The notes under the pieces: model-generated
Told to the model about the DNA's origin: nothing
Seen by the model: the letters and a program-made list of their open reading frames with translations, nothing else
Database searches by the model: none
Position numbers and translations under genes: made by a program
In this document: positions 35,764 through 44,783 of the stretch, in pieces
Position numbering within the stretch: position 1 is the first letter of the stretch
Layout: every line of letters begins with the position of its first letter
Assembly: GCF_004348985.1 (NCBI RefSeq)
Contig: NZ_SMKW01000032.1
Location: 1 to 64,000 of the forward strand
Origin: Saccharopolyspora elongata
GTDB lineage: Bacteria > Actinomycetota > Actinomycetes > Mycobacteriales > Pseudonocardiaceae
Length of the DNA stretch: 64,000 nucleotides
Direction of reading: 5' to 3'

Positions 35764-36839
35764 CGCCGCACCTCCAGCAGGATCGGGTCGCAGTCGATGC
35801 CGAAGGCGCGCGGCTCCAGCACCGGCAGGCGCCGCGGGTCGGTCCAGAACTCCGCGGCCGGCAGCTGCAGGACGGTGACCTCGACGCCTTGGCGGACGAC
35901 GTCGCAGGGGATCGGCACGCCGGTGCGGCGATCGAGCACCGCGAGAACGTCCGGTGTGGACGCCACCGGTTCGCCGTCGAGCATCGCGAACAGGTACTCG
36001 TTCTCCATCTCCAGCCGCAGCAACGACCGGCTCCGGTGATCCAGGATCGTCGCGCTGCCGCGGGCGAACCCGGTCCGGCCGTGCTCGCCGGGGCCCGGCC
36101 GCCGCGACACCTCGACCACCCGGCCCAGCCCGATCACCCGCCCGCCGGTGGCCGCCGCCAGCTCCTCGGCGCCGGATCGTTCGCCCACTGAAAGAGCTTG
36201 CCGGCCAAGGGAAACCGCGGAACTCATGGTGCCGGGAATCGCGCAGGACGGCAGCTCGCGCGCGGAGATCGGGGCGATTGCGAGAACCGCCCAGCCGCCG
36301 GAACCGGCGAGGAAGGCGCGCGCGGTGCGCTCCAGCTCGGCGGCGGTCGCCTCGGCGAGCACCAGCACCTGACCGCCGGGCTCGGCCAGCACCGCGGGCG
36401 TCAGCCCCTTGCCTGCGGCGGCCACGGAGAGCTGGTTCAGCCGGGGCACGCCGCGCCCCGACAGGTCGGCATCCACCACCGGCAGGCCCAGCTGCCCGCC
36501 GACGACCAGCGGCAGGACCCCGTTGAGCCCGCCGACCTCGATCGAGACCAACGCGTCCGCGCGCCGGCCGGTCCACCGCTCGATCGCGGCGATGGCCGCG
36601 CCGAACTCCGCCCCGCTGGGCAGCTTCTCGGCGAACACGGCGGTCGCGCCGACCACGCCGATCGGCACCACCTGCGCATCGGCGCCGAGCTCGCCGACCG
36701 GGGTGAGCGCCACCCGGTGGCCGGCGGCGAGCCGGTTGCGCAGCAGCGCGGCGCCGGTGACGGTGTCGCCGCCACCGCCGGAACCGAGCAGCGAAACGCC
36801 CCGCTCCAGCGCGGGCACGTCCGGCAGACCGATGCGCAT
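35760..36839 (-). CDS. DUF917 family protein, divergent paralogue 1
   Basis: 359 residues. DUF917 (S-methyl-thiohydantoin desulfurase-like) signs: ERGVSLLGSGGGGDTVTGA, QVVPIGVVGATAVFAEKLPSG, and DALVSIEVGGLNGVLPLVV. Compared with the two downstream copies, the Gly-rich motif has changed from GTGGGGDP to GSGGGGDT, and the DGDGMGRAFPE motif is replaced by DADLSGRGVPR, so its activity may differ. It is separated from paralogue 2 by 90 bases and overlaps the PucR gene. ATG at 36839 fits the family N-terminus. Confidence 0.87.
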   Translation of the reverse strand: MRIGLPDVPALERGVSLLGSGGGGDTVTGAALLRNRLAAGHRVALTPVGELGADAQVVPIGVVGATAVFAEKLPSGAEFGAAIAAIERWTGRRADALVSIEVGGLNGVLPLVVGGQLGLPVVDADLSGRGVPRLNQLSVAAAGKGLTPAVLAEPGGQVLVLAEATAAELERTARAFLAGSGGWAVLAIAPISARELPSCAIPGTMSSAVSLGRQALSVGERSGAEELAAATGGRVIGLGRVVEVSRRPGPGEHGRTGFARGSATILDHRSRSLLRLEMENEYLFAMLDGEPVASTPDVLAVLDRRTGVPIPCDVVRQGVEVTVLQLPAAEFWTDPRRLPVLEPRAFGIDCDPILLEVRR

Positions 36840-36929
36840 GACCCACAGCCTGCCCCACCAGCGAAGATCCAGCGCGGACGGCCCCGCCGTCACCCGGGCA
36901 CCGGTGCACCCCGCCGAACCCGTGACCGA

Positions 36930-38030
36930 TCAGGGATCGACGAGGTCTTCCACGGGGTGGAAGTCGTAGGGGAGGCCGAAGGCCGCCGGGCCGAAGACCG
37001 CCAGGGCCTCCGGGGTTCGCATCAGGTCCGGGGTCGAGATGCCGATGACCGTCACCCGCTGGCCGTAGCGCAGGGTTTCGGTGGTGATCGGCTCCGCCTG
37101 CTCGGATTCCAGCACGCACACCAGGTCGGGCACTACGCACCGCACCTCGCCGTCGACCAGCGCCACCAGGTTCTCGTTCTGGAACTCCAGCTCCAGCTTG
37201 TGCTCGCCGTCGAAGGACACCGCCGCCGCGCGCCCGCGGGCGAACCCGGCCTCGGTGCGCCGCTCCACGTCCGAGACCTTGCCCCGGAACAGCACCCGCA
37301 GGTTCCCGTACAGCGTGTCCTTCAGGACCTCGCCGAGGTGCGCGATCGGATCGCCGTTGCCCTCCCGGGCCTCGCGGATGGCCTTGCCGACGGTGTGCGC
37401 CAGCGTGAGCGTGCGCGGGATCGCGGTGCGCTTCACGTCCGCGCCGCTCATCGAGTACTCGGCGATGTGCGCGACGCCGCCCAGCCTGATGGTGATGCCG
37501 CGCGCCAGCCACTCCATCCGCTCGTTGTCGTCTCCGGCGTCGATCACCGCCGTCTCGCCGCGCTCCCCGGCCACCGCCATCGGCGACCCCGTCACGCCGT
37601 AGACCCCGAAGGTCTCCATCTGCAGTTCCGGGAATGCCCGGCCCATGCCGTCGCCATCCACCACCGGCAGGCCGGTGCGCGCGGCCACCACCAGCGGGAT
37701 CATCGAGTTGATCCCGCCGCACTCGATCGGCATGGTCGCGCTCGCCTCGGCCCCGAGGTAGGACTCCAGCGCGCGCAGCGCCGACACCGGCTCGTCTCCG
37801 CTGGGGATCTTCTCGTGCACCACCGTGGGCGCGCCCATCTGCGCCGTCGGGATCACCAGCGCATCATCGTCCACTTCGGACGGATCGAGCACCGTGATCG
37901 GCCCGGACTCGCGGATCGCCTGCTGCACCAGCAGGCGGCCCACGTACGGGTCGCCGCCGCCACCGGTGCCCAGCAGCGCCGCGCCGCGGGCCAGGTCTTC
38001 GAGGTGTTCCTCGGTCAGCTGCCAGCTCAC
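36930..38030 (-). CDS. DUF917 family protein, paralogue 2
   Basis: 366 residues. Full family motifs: GAALLGTGGGGDPYVGR, VIPTAQMGAPTVVHEKIPSGDE, ECGGINSMIPLVVAARTGLPVVDGDGMGRAFPELQM. The metal-type GGINS and DGDGMGRA sites are intact. DUF917 proteins are found with hydantoinases and are linked to thiohydantoin or hydantoin breakdown. GTG start overlaps the stop of paralogue 3 (GTGA, 38027-38030). Confidence 0.9.
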   Translation of the reverse strand: MSWQLTEEHLEDLARGAALLGTGGGGDPYVGRLLVQQAIRESGPITVLDPSEVDDDALVIPTAQMGAPTVVHEKIPSGDEPVSALRALESYLGAEASATMPIECGGINSMIPLVVAARTGLPVVDGDGMGRAFPELQMETFGVYGVTGSPMAVAGERGETAVIDAGDDNERMEWLARGITIRLGGVAHIAEYSMSGADVKRTAIPRTLTLAHTVGKAIREAREGNGDPIAHLGEVLKDTLYGNLRVLFRGKVSDVERRTEAGFARGRAAAVSFDGEHKLELEFQNENLVALVDGEVRCVVPDLVCVLESEQAEPITTETLRYGQRVTVIGISTPDLMRTPEALAVFGPAAFGLPYDFHPVEDLVDP

Positions 38031-39097
38031 CGCGCGACCCCCACCGGGTCGATGTCGTAGCCGAAGTAGCGCGGCCCGGCCAGCTCCAGGCCCGCCGGGG
38101 TGTGCCAGCGCGGGTCGGCCGGCGCGGCGATGACCGCGATCCGCTGGCCGAAGCGCAGCGCCTCGGTGGTGACGGCCTCGCCGGACTCCCGGTCCAGCGT
38201 GCAGATCAGGTCCGGCACCGAGGCCAGGACGGCGCCGTCGCGCTCGGCGACCAGGTGCTCGTTCTGGAACCGCAGCACCAGCTCGCTGCCCCTGTCGCCG
38301 TCCATGCCGGTCAGCCGCGCGTCGCCGCGCGCGAAGCCCGAAACCGTGCGCCGCGAGACGTCGACGACCTTGCCGGTGAACAGCCGTCGCCCGCCCAGCC
38401 GTGCGACGACCGCGTCCACCGGATCGGCGTGCTCGGCCTGCGCGGTGCGCACCAGCCGGCCCAGCTCGGCGCAGAGCGTCAGGGTGCCCGGCACCAGCGA
38501 GTCCCGGGCCTGCTGCCCGGTCATGGCGTACGTGCTGATCATCGCCGAGCAGCCCATGTCGATGGTGGCGCTGCGCGCCAGCCGCTCGGCCCAGTGGTTG
38601 TCCACCGTGTCGAGAACGCCGCGGTTGCCCTTCTCGTCGGCGATGGCCATCGGGGTGGCCTCGACGCCGTACAGCGTCGGCAGCACCATCTGGATCTCGG
38701 GGAACGCGCGCCCCATGCCGTCGCCGTCGATCAGCGGCAGGCCCAGCTGCGCGGCGGCGGCGACCGGGATCAGCGAGTTGACCCCGCCCGCCTCGGCGCA
38801 CGCGATGTGCGTGAGCTCGCGGCCGAGGTAGTCGGCGAGGGTGCGGGCCGCCAGGCCGATCTGCTCGATCGACGGCAGCTTCTCGACCATCACGGTCGGC
38901 GCGCCCATCATCGCCACCGGCAGCACCGCGGCATCGGCGGGCACTTCTTCCAGCGGCGTCAGGGAAACCGAACCGTGCTCGCGCACCGAGGCGGCGGCCA
39001 GCAGTCGGCCGATGTGCGGGTCGCCGCCGCCACCGGTGCCCAGGATGGCCGCGCCCCGGGCGATGTCGTCCAGGTCGGAAATCGTGATCTCGCGCAT
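38027..39097 (-). CDS. DUF917 family protein, paralogue 3
   Basis: 356 residues. GAAILGTGGGGDPHIGR, VLPVAMMGAPTVMVEKLPSIEQ, EAGGVNSLIPVAAAAQLGLPLIDGDGMGRAFPEIQM. It is closely parallel to paralogue 2 along its length (DMGCSAMISTYAMTGQQ against HIAEYSMSGADV), so the pair may form hetero-oligomers. ATG starts two bases after the hydantoinase stop, so the genes are coupled. Confidence 0.9.
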   Translation of the reverse strand: MREITISDLDDIARGAAILGTGGGGDPHIGRLLAAASVREHGSVSLTPLEEVPADAAVLPVAMMGAPTVMVEKLPSIEQIGLAARTLADYLGRELTHIACAEAGGVNSLIPVAAAAQLGLPLIDGDGMGRAFPEIQMVLPTLYGVEATPMAIADEKGNRGVLDTVDNHWAERLARSATIDMGCSAMISTYAMTGQQARDSLVPGTLTLCAELGRLVRTAQAEHADPVDAVVARLGGRRLFTGKVVDVSRRTVSGFARGDARLTGMDGDRGSELVLRFQNEHLVAERDGAVLASVPDLICTLDRESGEAVTTEALRFGQRIAVIAAPADPRWHTPAGLELAGPRYFGYDIDPVGVAR

Positions 39098-39099
39098 GA

Positions 39100-40380
39100 T
39101 CAGACCCCCAGTTGCAGGTCGCCGACGGCCTTCGCCCGGATCCGGGTCGCGTTGCCCGGCAGGTACGGGATGGGCACCTCGTCGAAGTCCACGATGTCCA
39201 CTGTGGACGGGCTCGCACCCGCCGCCACCGCCCGGTCGATCGCCTCCTGCTTGGCTTCGTCGACCACCGACTCGCGGCGGCCCGGCTCGATCGCGTACAC
39301 CCGGTCCACCTCGCCGCCGATCTGCGCGATCGCGGCCCCGATGGCGTTGGCCACCGCGTAGTTCTCCGGCCGGTGCACCTCGCCGGCGTCGCCGAGCTCG
39401 TCCGGCAGCAGCACCGAACCGCCGCCGACGGCGACCACCGGCAGCGGCTCCGCCGAGGTCCGCATCCGCTCGACCGCGTCGGCGTTGTCCGCCGCGATGC
39501 GCTCCAGCGCGGCCCGCACCAGATCGCGGTCCAGGTGCTTGACCAGCTCCGGGTCGCCGATCTCGGCGCGCCCGGCCGCCACCGCGATGTCCGTCGCGGT
39601 CAGCGTGTCGCCGCCGAACACCAGCGCCTTCGAGGTCAGCCGGTAGCCCACCGACTCGGGTCCGACGGTCACCGCCGACGGCTCGCCGCGCACCAGGCTG
39701 CCGCCGCCGATGCCGATCGACAGCACGTCCGGCATCCGGAAGTTGGTGCGGATCCCGGCGACGCTGACCGCCGTGGTCGCCTCGCGGGGGAAGCCCTGGT
39801 TGAGCACGCCGACGTCGCTGGTGGTGCCGCCGACGTCGACCACCGCGCAGGTGTCCAGGCCGGAGAGCACGGCGGCGCCGCGCATCGAGTTCGTCGGGCC
39901 GGAGGCGAACGTCGCCACCGGGTAGCGGCGGGCGAAGTCGACGTCCATCAGGGTGCCGTCGTTCTGGCTCAGGTAGAGCGGGGCGGTGATGCCCGCGCCG
40001 GTCACGGACGACGCCAGGCCGTCGACGATGTTGGCCGCGAGCTCGCGCAGCGCGGCGTTGATGACGGTCGCGTTCTCCCGCTCCAGCAGGCCGATCCGGC
40101 CGATCTCGTGGGACAGCGAGATCGCCACGTCCGGCAGCTCCGCGGCGATGAGCTCCGCCGCGCGCTGCTCGAATTCGTGGTTGACGGGCGAGAACACCGA
40201 GGTGATCGCGACGCTGCGGATGCCGTTGCGGCCCATGTCGTCGACGGCTTTGCGCAGCTCCGCCTCGTCGAGCTCGGCGATGTGCCTGCCGTCGAACTCG
40301 TGCCCGCCGTGGCACAGGTAGCTGCGCCCGGAAACGGCGTCCGTGCTCGGCGTGGTGTTCCCGCCGATCGGCGGGATCAT
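39100..40380 (-). pseudogene. Hydantoinase/oxoprolinase A-type protein lacking its N-terminal domain
   Basis: 426 residues are open, but the family normally has about 500-520. The chain begins near YLCHGGHEFDGRHI, so the first ~90 residues with the phosphate-binding motif (usually DVGGTNTDAV) are gone; only a scrap, GGNTTPSTDAV, recalls it. The rest is normal: LSHEIGRIGLLERENATVINA, PLYLSQNDGTLM, FASGPTNSMRGAA, DVGGTTSDVGVL. Without the first actin-like subdomain ATP-dependent ring opening is unlikely. Its start codon overlaps that of the divergent gene (40378-40381), with no promoter space. Confidence 0.72.
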
Positions 40381-41167
40381 GGTTGCCGAGTCGTTCCGGG
40401 GAACTCACGAGCTGGCGGCCGTCGCGCACCGCCTGCTGCGGTTCTTGGTGGAGGAGCTGGGGTTCCGGTCGCTGTTGCTGGAAGGCGACGACGTCGCGAG
40501 CGCCGAGCTCGACGCCTACGTGCGGACGGGGCGGGGAGATCCGCGCGAGGTGCTGGCCGGCGCCCGGCCCTTCCTGCGCACCGAGGAAGTCCTCGATGCC
40601 ATGCGGTGGATCCGCAGTCACAACGAGCGGCACCCCGACGACCAGGTGCGGTTCGCCCTGGCGGACCAGGCGGTCGGGCCCGGGCCGGACCTCGCGGACA
40701 TCGAGCGCGGACTGGCCGAGAACACCATCCGCTGGCACGAGCGCACCGGGCACAAGATCGTCTACTGGGGCGGCCTCGCGCACCTCGTCAACGGTGCGGC
40801 GCGCACGGTGTCGCCGGGGGCGCTGACCCACCGCAACGCGGGCAGCTACCTGCGCGAACGCTTCGGCGCCGGATACGTCCCCGTCGGGTTGACCTTCCAG
40901 CGCGGCCACGAGGTGCCCGCGCCGCCCGCGGACTTCGCCGAAGCCGTCCTCGCCGCCGGGCCGGACGCCTACGTGCTCGACCTGCGCGCAGATGCCCCGG
41001 CGGACGTGCGCGCCTGGCTCGACGCCCCGACGCGGACGCGGCTGATCGGCCCGCACTACGACCCCGCCGAGGACGCCTCCTACCACCTCTCCGGCGGGTC
41101 CCTGGCCGAATGGCTCGACCTCGTGATCCACGTCCGCGAGGTCGGCGCCGCCCGCCTCCTCCGCTGA
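40379..41167 (+). CDS. Erythromycin-esterase-family protein, short
   Basis: 262 residues against about 400 in typical members. The N-terminus opens abruptly at ESFRGTHELAAVAHRLLRFLVEELGF, normally internal, and the middle is short. The C-terminal part is well kept: VYWGGLAHLVNG, THRNAGSYLRERFGAGYVPVGLTF, RLIGPHYDPAEDASYHLSGGSLAEWLDL. The actual substrates of this fold are mostly unknown and macrolide resistance should not be assumed. The start is back to back with the truncated hydantoinase, so the gene may be a remnant of a deletion. Confidence 0.65.
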   Translation: MVAESFRGTHELAAVAHRLLRFLVEELGFRSLLLEGDDVASAELDAYVRTGRGDPREVLAGARPFLRTEEVLDAMRWIRSHNERHPDDQVRFALADQAVGPGPDLADIERGLAENTIRWHERTGHKIVYWGGLAHLVNGAARTVSPGALTHRNAGSYLRERFGAGYVPVGLTFQRGHEVPAPPADFAEAVLAAGPDAYVLDLRADAPADVRAWLDAPTRTRLIGPHYDPAEDASYHLSGGSLAEWLDLVIHVREVGAARLLR

Positions 41168-41224
41168 TCCTGGCCCGAGGGCTTCGGCAGAGGGCAGTTG
41201 GTTTGCGACGATGCTGAGGTGACC

Positions 41225-43486
41225 ATGCATCGGCAACAGAGCTCGCACTGGGGACTGTTCACCGCGGCCAGCACGCCGGATGGCCTGGGCGTGATCGCCG
41301 ATCCGGACGACCCGGACCCGGCTCCGCTGCTGCGCAACGTGCCCGCAGCGCTCGACGAACGGGTGCGAGTGCTCGCGCCGCACGTGCGGAAGGGCTGGCT
41401 GGAAGGCCGGGGCGTGCGCGGCCGGGACGAGTACGTGCAGGTCAGCTGGGCCGAGGCGGTCGAGCTCGCGGCGGGCGCGCTGGACCGGGTTCGCCGCGTC
41501 CACGGCAACGAGGCGATCTACGGCGGCTCCTACGGCTGGGGCAGCGCAGGCCGGTTCCACCACGCGCAGAGCCAGATCCACCGGTTCCTGAACGTCATCG
41601 GCGGCTACACCCGCTCGGTGAACTCCTACAGCCTGGGCGCGGCCACGCCGCTGCTGCGGCACGTCGTCGGTAGCGTTGACCCGATCGGCCGCCCGACGGC
41701 GTGGCCGGTGCTGGCCGAGCACACCGAGCACTTCGTCTGCTTCGGCGGCATCCCGGCGAAGAACTCGCAGGTCAACTCGGGCGGCATCAGCAAGCATTCG
41801 GTTGCCGGGCACCTGCGTCAAGCGCGGGCGCGCGGCGCGCGGTTCACGCTGGTCGGCCCGCTGCGCGACGACCTCGCCGCGGAGCTCGACGCCGAGTGGC
41901 TGGCGCCGGTGCCGGGCACCGACACCGCGCTGATGCTGGCGCTGTGCCACGTGCTGATCGAACGCGGTTGGCACGCCGAGGAATTCCTCCGCACGCACTG
42001 CGAGGGCTTCGAGGAGTTCTGGAAGTACCTCTCGGGAGCGGCGGACGGTACCGCGAAGAGTCCACAGTGGGCAGAGGAGATCTGCGGCATCGACGCGGCG
42101 GTGATCGTCGGGCTCGCCGAGTCCATGGCGACGCGGCGGACGATGGTGACGCTGAGCTGGTCGCTGCAGCGCGCCCGCCACGGCGAGCAGCCGCTGTGGG
42201 CGGGCATCGCGCTGGCGTGCGTGCTCGGCCAGATCGGCCTGCCCGGCGGGGGATTCGGCCACGGTTACGGCTCGATGGCCGGCATCGGGGTGCGCCCGTT
42301 GCCGTACCGGTTGCCGACGTTGCCGCAGGGTGTGAACCCCGTGCGCCAGTTCATCCCGGTCGCGCGCATCGCGGACATGCTGCTGAACCCGGGGCAGGAG
42401 TACGAGTACAACGGCGAACGGCGCACTTACCCGGACATCAGGCTGGTGTACTGGGCCGGCGGGAACCCGTTCCACCACCACCAGGACCTGACGCGGCTCG
42501 CCGAGGCGTTCAACCGCCCCGAGGCGGTCATCGTGCACGACCCGTTCTGGACGGCGACGGCGCGGCACGCCGACATCGTGTTCCCGGCCACGACCACGCT
42601 GGAGCGCAACGACCTTGGCTGCGCCAGGGAGGATCGCGCGCTGGTGGCCATGCGCCAGGTGGTTCCGCCGCTCGGGGAGGCCCGGTCGGACTTCGAGATC
42701 TTCGCCGCCCTGGCCGAGAAGCTCGGGCTGGCGCAGGAGTTCACCGAGGGCCGCGACGAGCGGGCCTGGCTGGAGCACCTGTACGAGCAGTGGCGGCAGA
42801 ACTTCGATCCGGGCCTGGACTTCGCGCAGTTCTGGGAGAACGGTCGGCTGGACCTGCCGGGAGAACCGGACGACCAGGTCCTCTACGACCGGTTCCGCGC
42901 CGACCCGGCCGGGAACCCGCTGCCGACGCCGAGCGGGCGGATCGAGCTGTTCTCGCAGCGCATCGACTCCTTCGGCTACGCCGACTGCCCCGGCCACCCG
43001 GCCTGGCTGGTCCCGGAGGAGCTGCAGGTCCCACCGGGATCGGGCGAGTTCCCGCTGTTCCTGGTCGCGAACAACCCGGCGACCCGCCTGCACAGCCAGC
43101 TCGACCACGGCGCGACCAGCGCGGATTCCAAGGTCCACGACCGGGAACCGATGCGCATCCACCCCGCCGACGCGGCGGCGCGAGGACTGTCCACAGGGGA
43201 CATCGCGCGGGTCGTGAGCGCCACGGGCAGCGCCCTAGCAGCGGTGGTGATCAGCGACGCCGTGCGACCCGGCGTGGTCCAGCTCTCGACCGGCGCCTGG
43301 TTCGATCCGAGCGCGCCCGAGGTCGCGACCTGCATCCACGGCAACCCGAACGCGGTGACGCGGGACATCGGAACTTCGAGCCTGGCCCAGGGCTGCACGG
43401 GCCAGCTGACCCGGATCGAGGTCCGACGCCACGAGGATCCGCCGCCGCCCCTGCGGACCCTGACCCCTCCGATCGCCCCGAGGTGA
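41225..43486 (+). CDS. Molybdopterin-dependent oxidoreductase, BisC/TMAO-reductase type
   Basis: 753 residues, DMSO-reductase family. AIYGGSYGWGSAGRFHHAQSQ, GYTRSVNSYSLGA (Ser near residue 134 is the expected Mo ligand), HNIGG-like RLVYWAGGNPFHHHQDL, and HADIVFPATTTLERNDLG. The N-terminus lacks a [4Fe-4S] Cys motif and a Tat signal, as in cytosolic biotin sulfoxide reductase. It would reduce S- or N-oxides using bis-MGD. ATG at 41225 with GAGGTG in front. No redox partner or cofactor gene adjoins. Confidence 0.9.
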   Translation: MHRQQSSHWGLFTAASTPDGLGVIADPDDPDPAPLLRNVPAALDERVRVLAPHVRKGWLEGRGVRGRDEYVQVSWAEAVELAAGALDRVRRVHGNEAIYGGSYGWGSAGRFHHAQSQIHRFLNVIGGYTRSVNSYSLGAATPLLRHVVGSVDPIGRPTAWPVLAEHTEHFVCFGGIPAKNSQVNSGGISKHSVAGHLRQARARGARFTLVGPLRDDLAAELDAEWLAPVPGTDTALMLALCHVLIERGWHAEEFLRTHCEGFEEFWKYLSGAADGTAKSPQWAEEICGIDAAVIVGLAESMATRRTMVTLSWSLQRARHGEQPLWAGIALACVLGQIGLPGGGFGHGYGSMAGIGVRPLPYRLPTLPQGVNPVRQFIPVARIADMLLNPGQEYEYNGERRTYPDIRLVYWAGGNPFHHHQDLTRLAEAFNRPEAVIVHDPFWTATARHADIVFPATTTLERNDLGCAREDRALVAMRQVVPPLGEARSDFEIFAALAEKLGLAQEFTEGRDERAWLEHLYEQWRQNFDPGLDFAQFWENGRLDLPGEPDDQVLYDRFRADPAGNPLPTPSGRIELFSQRIDSFGYADCPGHPAWLVPEELQVPPGSGEFPLFLVANNPATRLHSQLDHGATSADSKVHDREPMRIHPADAAARGLSTGDIARVVSATGSALAAVVISDAVRPGVVQLSTGAWFDPSAPEVATCIHGNPNAVTRDIGTSSLAQGCTGQLTRIEVRRHEDPPPPLRTLTPPIAPR

Positions 43487-43509
43487 CCGGCCCGAATCCC
43501 GGTTTTCCC

Positions 43510-43554
43510 GCAATTTCAATGGAAATCAGACCTTCGATTTCAATGGAAATTGCG
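43510..43554. terminator. TTTC-N4-GAAA double palindrome
   Basis: Two ATTTCAATGGAAAT units in direct order (43510-43527, 43536-43554) within outer GCAATTTC/GAAATTGC arms. It lies between the convergent molybdoenzyme and CMD genes. Followed by two more palindromes in the next 75 bases. Confidence 0.55.
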
Positions 43555-43569
43555 GCAGTCATCCACAGC

Positions 43570-43601
43570 CTCCGGCGTGTCGTGCGCCCGACACGCCGGA
43601 G
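43570..43601. terminator. GC-rich hairpin
   Basis: CTCCGGCGTGTCG (43570-43582) pairs perfectly with CGACACGCCGGAG (43589-43601); loop TGCGCC. Middle one of three adjacent palindromes between convergent genes. Confidence 0.6.
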
Positions 43602-43606
43602 GTGTG

Positions 43607-43624
43607 CAGTTTCAATTGAAACTG
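43607..43624. repeat. Perfect palindrome CAGTTTCAATTGAAACTG
   Basis: An 18-base perfect palindrome carrying the TTTC-N4-GAAA core with AATT in the centre. It abuts the 3' end of the CMD-protein gene (stop at 43633). Confidence 0.6.
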
Positions 43625-43632
43625 GGGGGATG

Positions 43633-44709
43633 TCAGGCGGCGGCGTTGCCGAGGGTCATCAGCAGTCGGTTGTCCCAGGTGAACATCGCCGAGACCGCCA
43701 CGAGATCGCGGACGTCGTCGGCGCTGAGGCCGACGGCGTGCAGGCGGCGGATGTCGGCGGCGGACAGCGCCGCCGGAGTGGGGGCGAGGGCACCTGCGGT
43801 GTCGACGATGGCGCGCCGGCGCGGATCCGCCACCGCCGCCGGGCCCGCCTCCGCGAGCGCCACGGCGGTGATCTGGTCGCCCGACAACTGCACTTGGCGG
43901 CGGCCGTGCACCCCGGCGCAGTACTCGCAGCCGGTGATCAGCGACGTGGCGAGCGCGGCCAGCTCGCGGTCGGCCGGGTCGAGCGCGCCGGAACCGCTCA
44001 TGATCGCGTTGTGCAGCGCGGTGCGCTCCGCCAGCAACTCCGGATCGTGCCGCAGCGTCAGGTAGAACGGCGACCACTGCGCCCCGGCGGATTCCTCCGG
44101 CGCATCAGCCGGATCGACCCACGGAACCCAGCGCAGCGCCCGGAACGCGTCGGCGGGGGCGGGGAGTTCGCAGCCGTCGGCGGTGGCCCCGGTCTCGATG
44201 GTGTTCACCGGGCCGTCGGGAACCGGCCCGTCCCCGGCCTCCTCGACGAGCGACAATCCGAGCAGCAACCGGACCCGGTAGCTGACGTACGCGACGATTT
44301 GCGCCGCGGCCACCACCTGCGCGGAGCTGAACCCGTGCTCCCGCAGCGCGGTGATCTCGTCGAATCCCGCATCGGCCGGGTCCAGCGCAACCTGCTCGCA
44401 GTGCGCGAGCAACGCTTGCAGCGCCTCCGGAAGTTCGGACCAGCGCTCGACGTCGAGGACCACCTCGGCGGCGCCGTCCCCGGCCAGCGAATCGAGCTGT
44501 GCGGCCAGCTCGTCCGCGTATTCCTGGTGTTCGTTGACCAGCGCGACGCGCAACGCGATCCGGGCCCGATCGGCGTGGCTGAGCACGGATTCGTCGGCCG
44601 GGCGCAGCACAGCGGCATCAACGCTCGCGGTCAACTCGCGCACGTCCGGCCGCAGCACGGCCAACGCCTCTTCGGTCCGGCTGACGCGCTCGCTGCCGAC
44701 GATCGTCAT
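43633..44709 (-). CDS. Two-domain CMD/AhpD-like protein
   Basis: 358 residues. Two carboxymuconolactone-decarboxylase-type helical domains in tandem (about 15-170 and 205-350). Only the second carries the redox motif, in TGCEYCAGVHGRRQ, so the first is probably structural. Proteins with CxxC-x2-H reduce peroxides through an alkylhydroperoxidase cycle. It shares the AALRVALVNEH/AALATSLITGCEYC pattern. Start chosen at ATG 44709 with GGGATG upstream; 44715 is possible. Confidence 0.75.
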   Translation of the reverse strand: MTIVGSERVSRTEEALAVLRPDVRELTASVDAAVLRPADESVLSHADRARIALRVALVNEHQEYADELAAQLDSLAGDGAAEVVLDVERWSELPEALQALLAHCEQVALDPADAGFDEITALREHGFSSAQVVAAAQIVAYVSYRVRLLLGLSLVEEAGDGPVPDGPVNTIETGATADGCELPAPADAFRALRWVPWVDPADAPEESAGAQWSPFYLTLRHDPELLAERTALHNAIMSGSGALDPADRELAALATSLITGCEYCAGVHGRRQVQLSGDQITAVALAEAGPAAVADPRRRAIVDTAGALAPTPAALSAADIRRLHAVGLSADDVRDLVAVSAMFTWDNRLLMTLGNAAA

Positions 44710-44783
44710 AAGCATCCCATCCGCTAGAACGGCTTCTCCCGCAATAGTTTTCCATTGCGCGCTCCAGCGGTGATCCCGGGCTG

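Noticed and set aside
40379-41167. Macrolide resistance by erythromycin esterase
   Set aside because: The protein is short, lacks its N-terminus, and belongs to a subgroup without known macrolide activity; the neighbours give no support.
38027-43162. A 1711-codon open frame on the minus strand through the esterase and molybdoenzyme genes
   Set aside because: It is the antisense shadow of high-GC genes; only its last part (38027-39097, DUF917) is real. The rest is Arg/Pro/Gly-rich without any domain.
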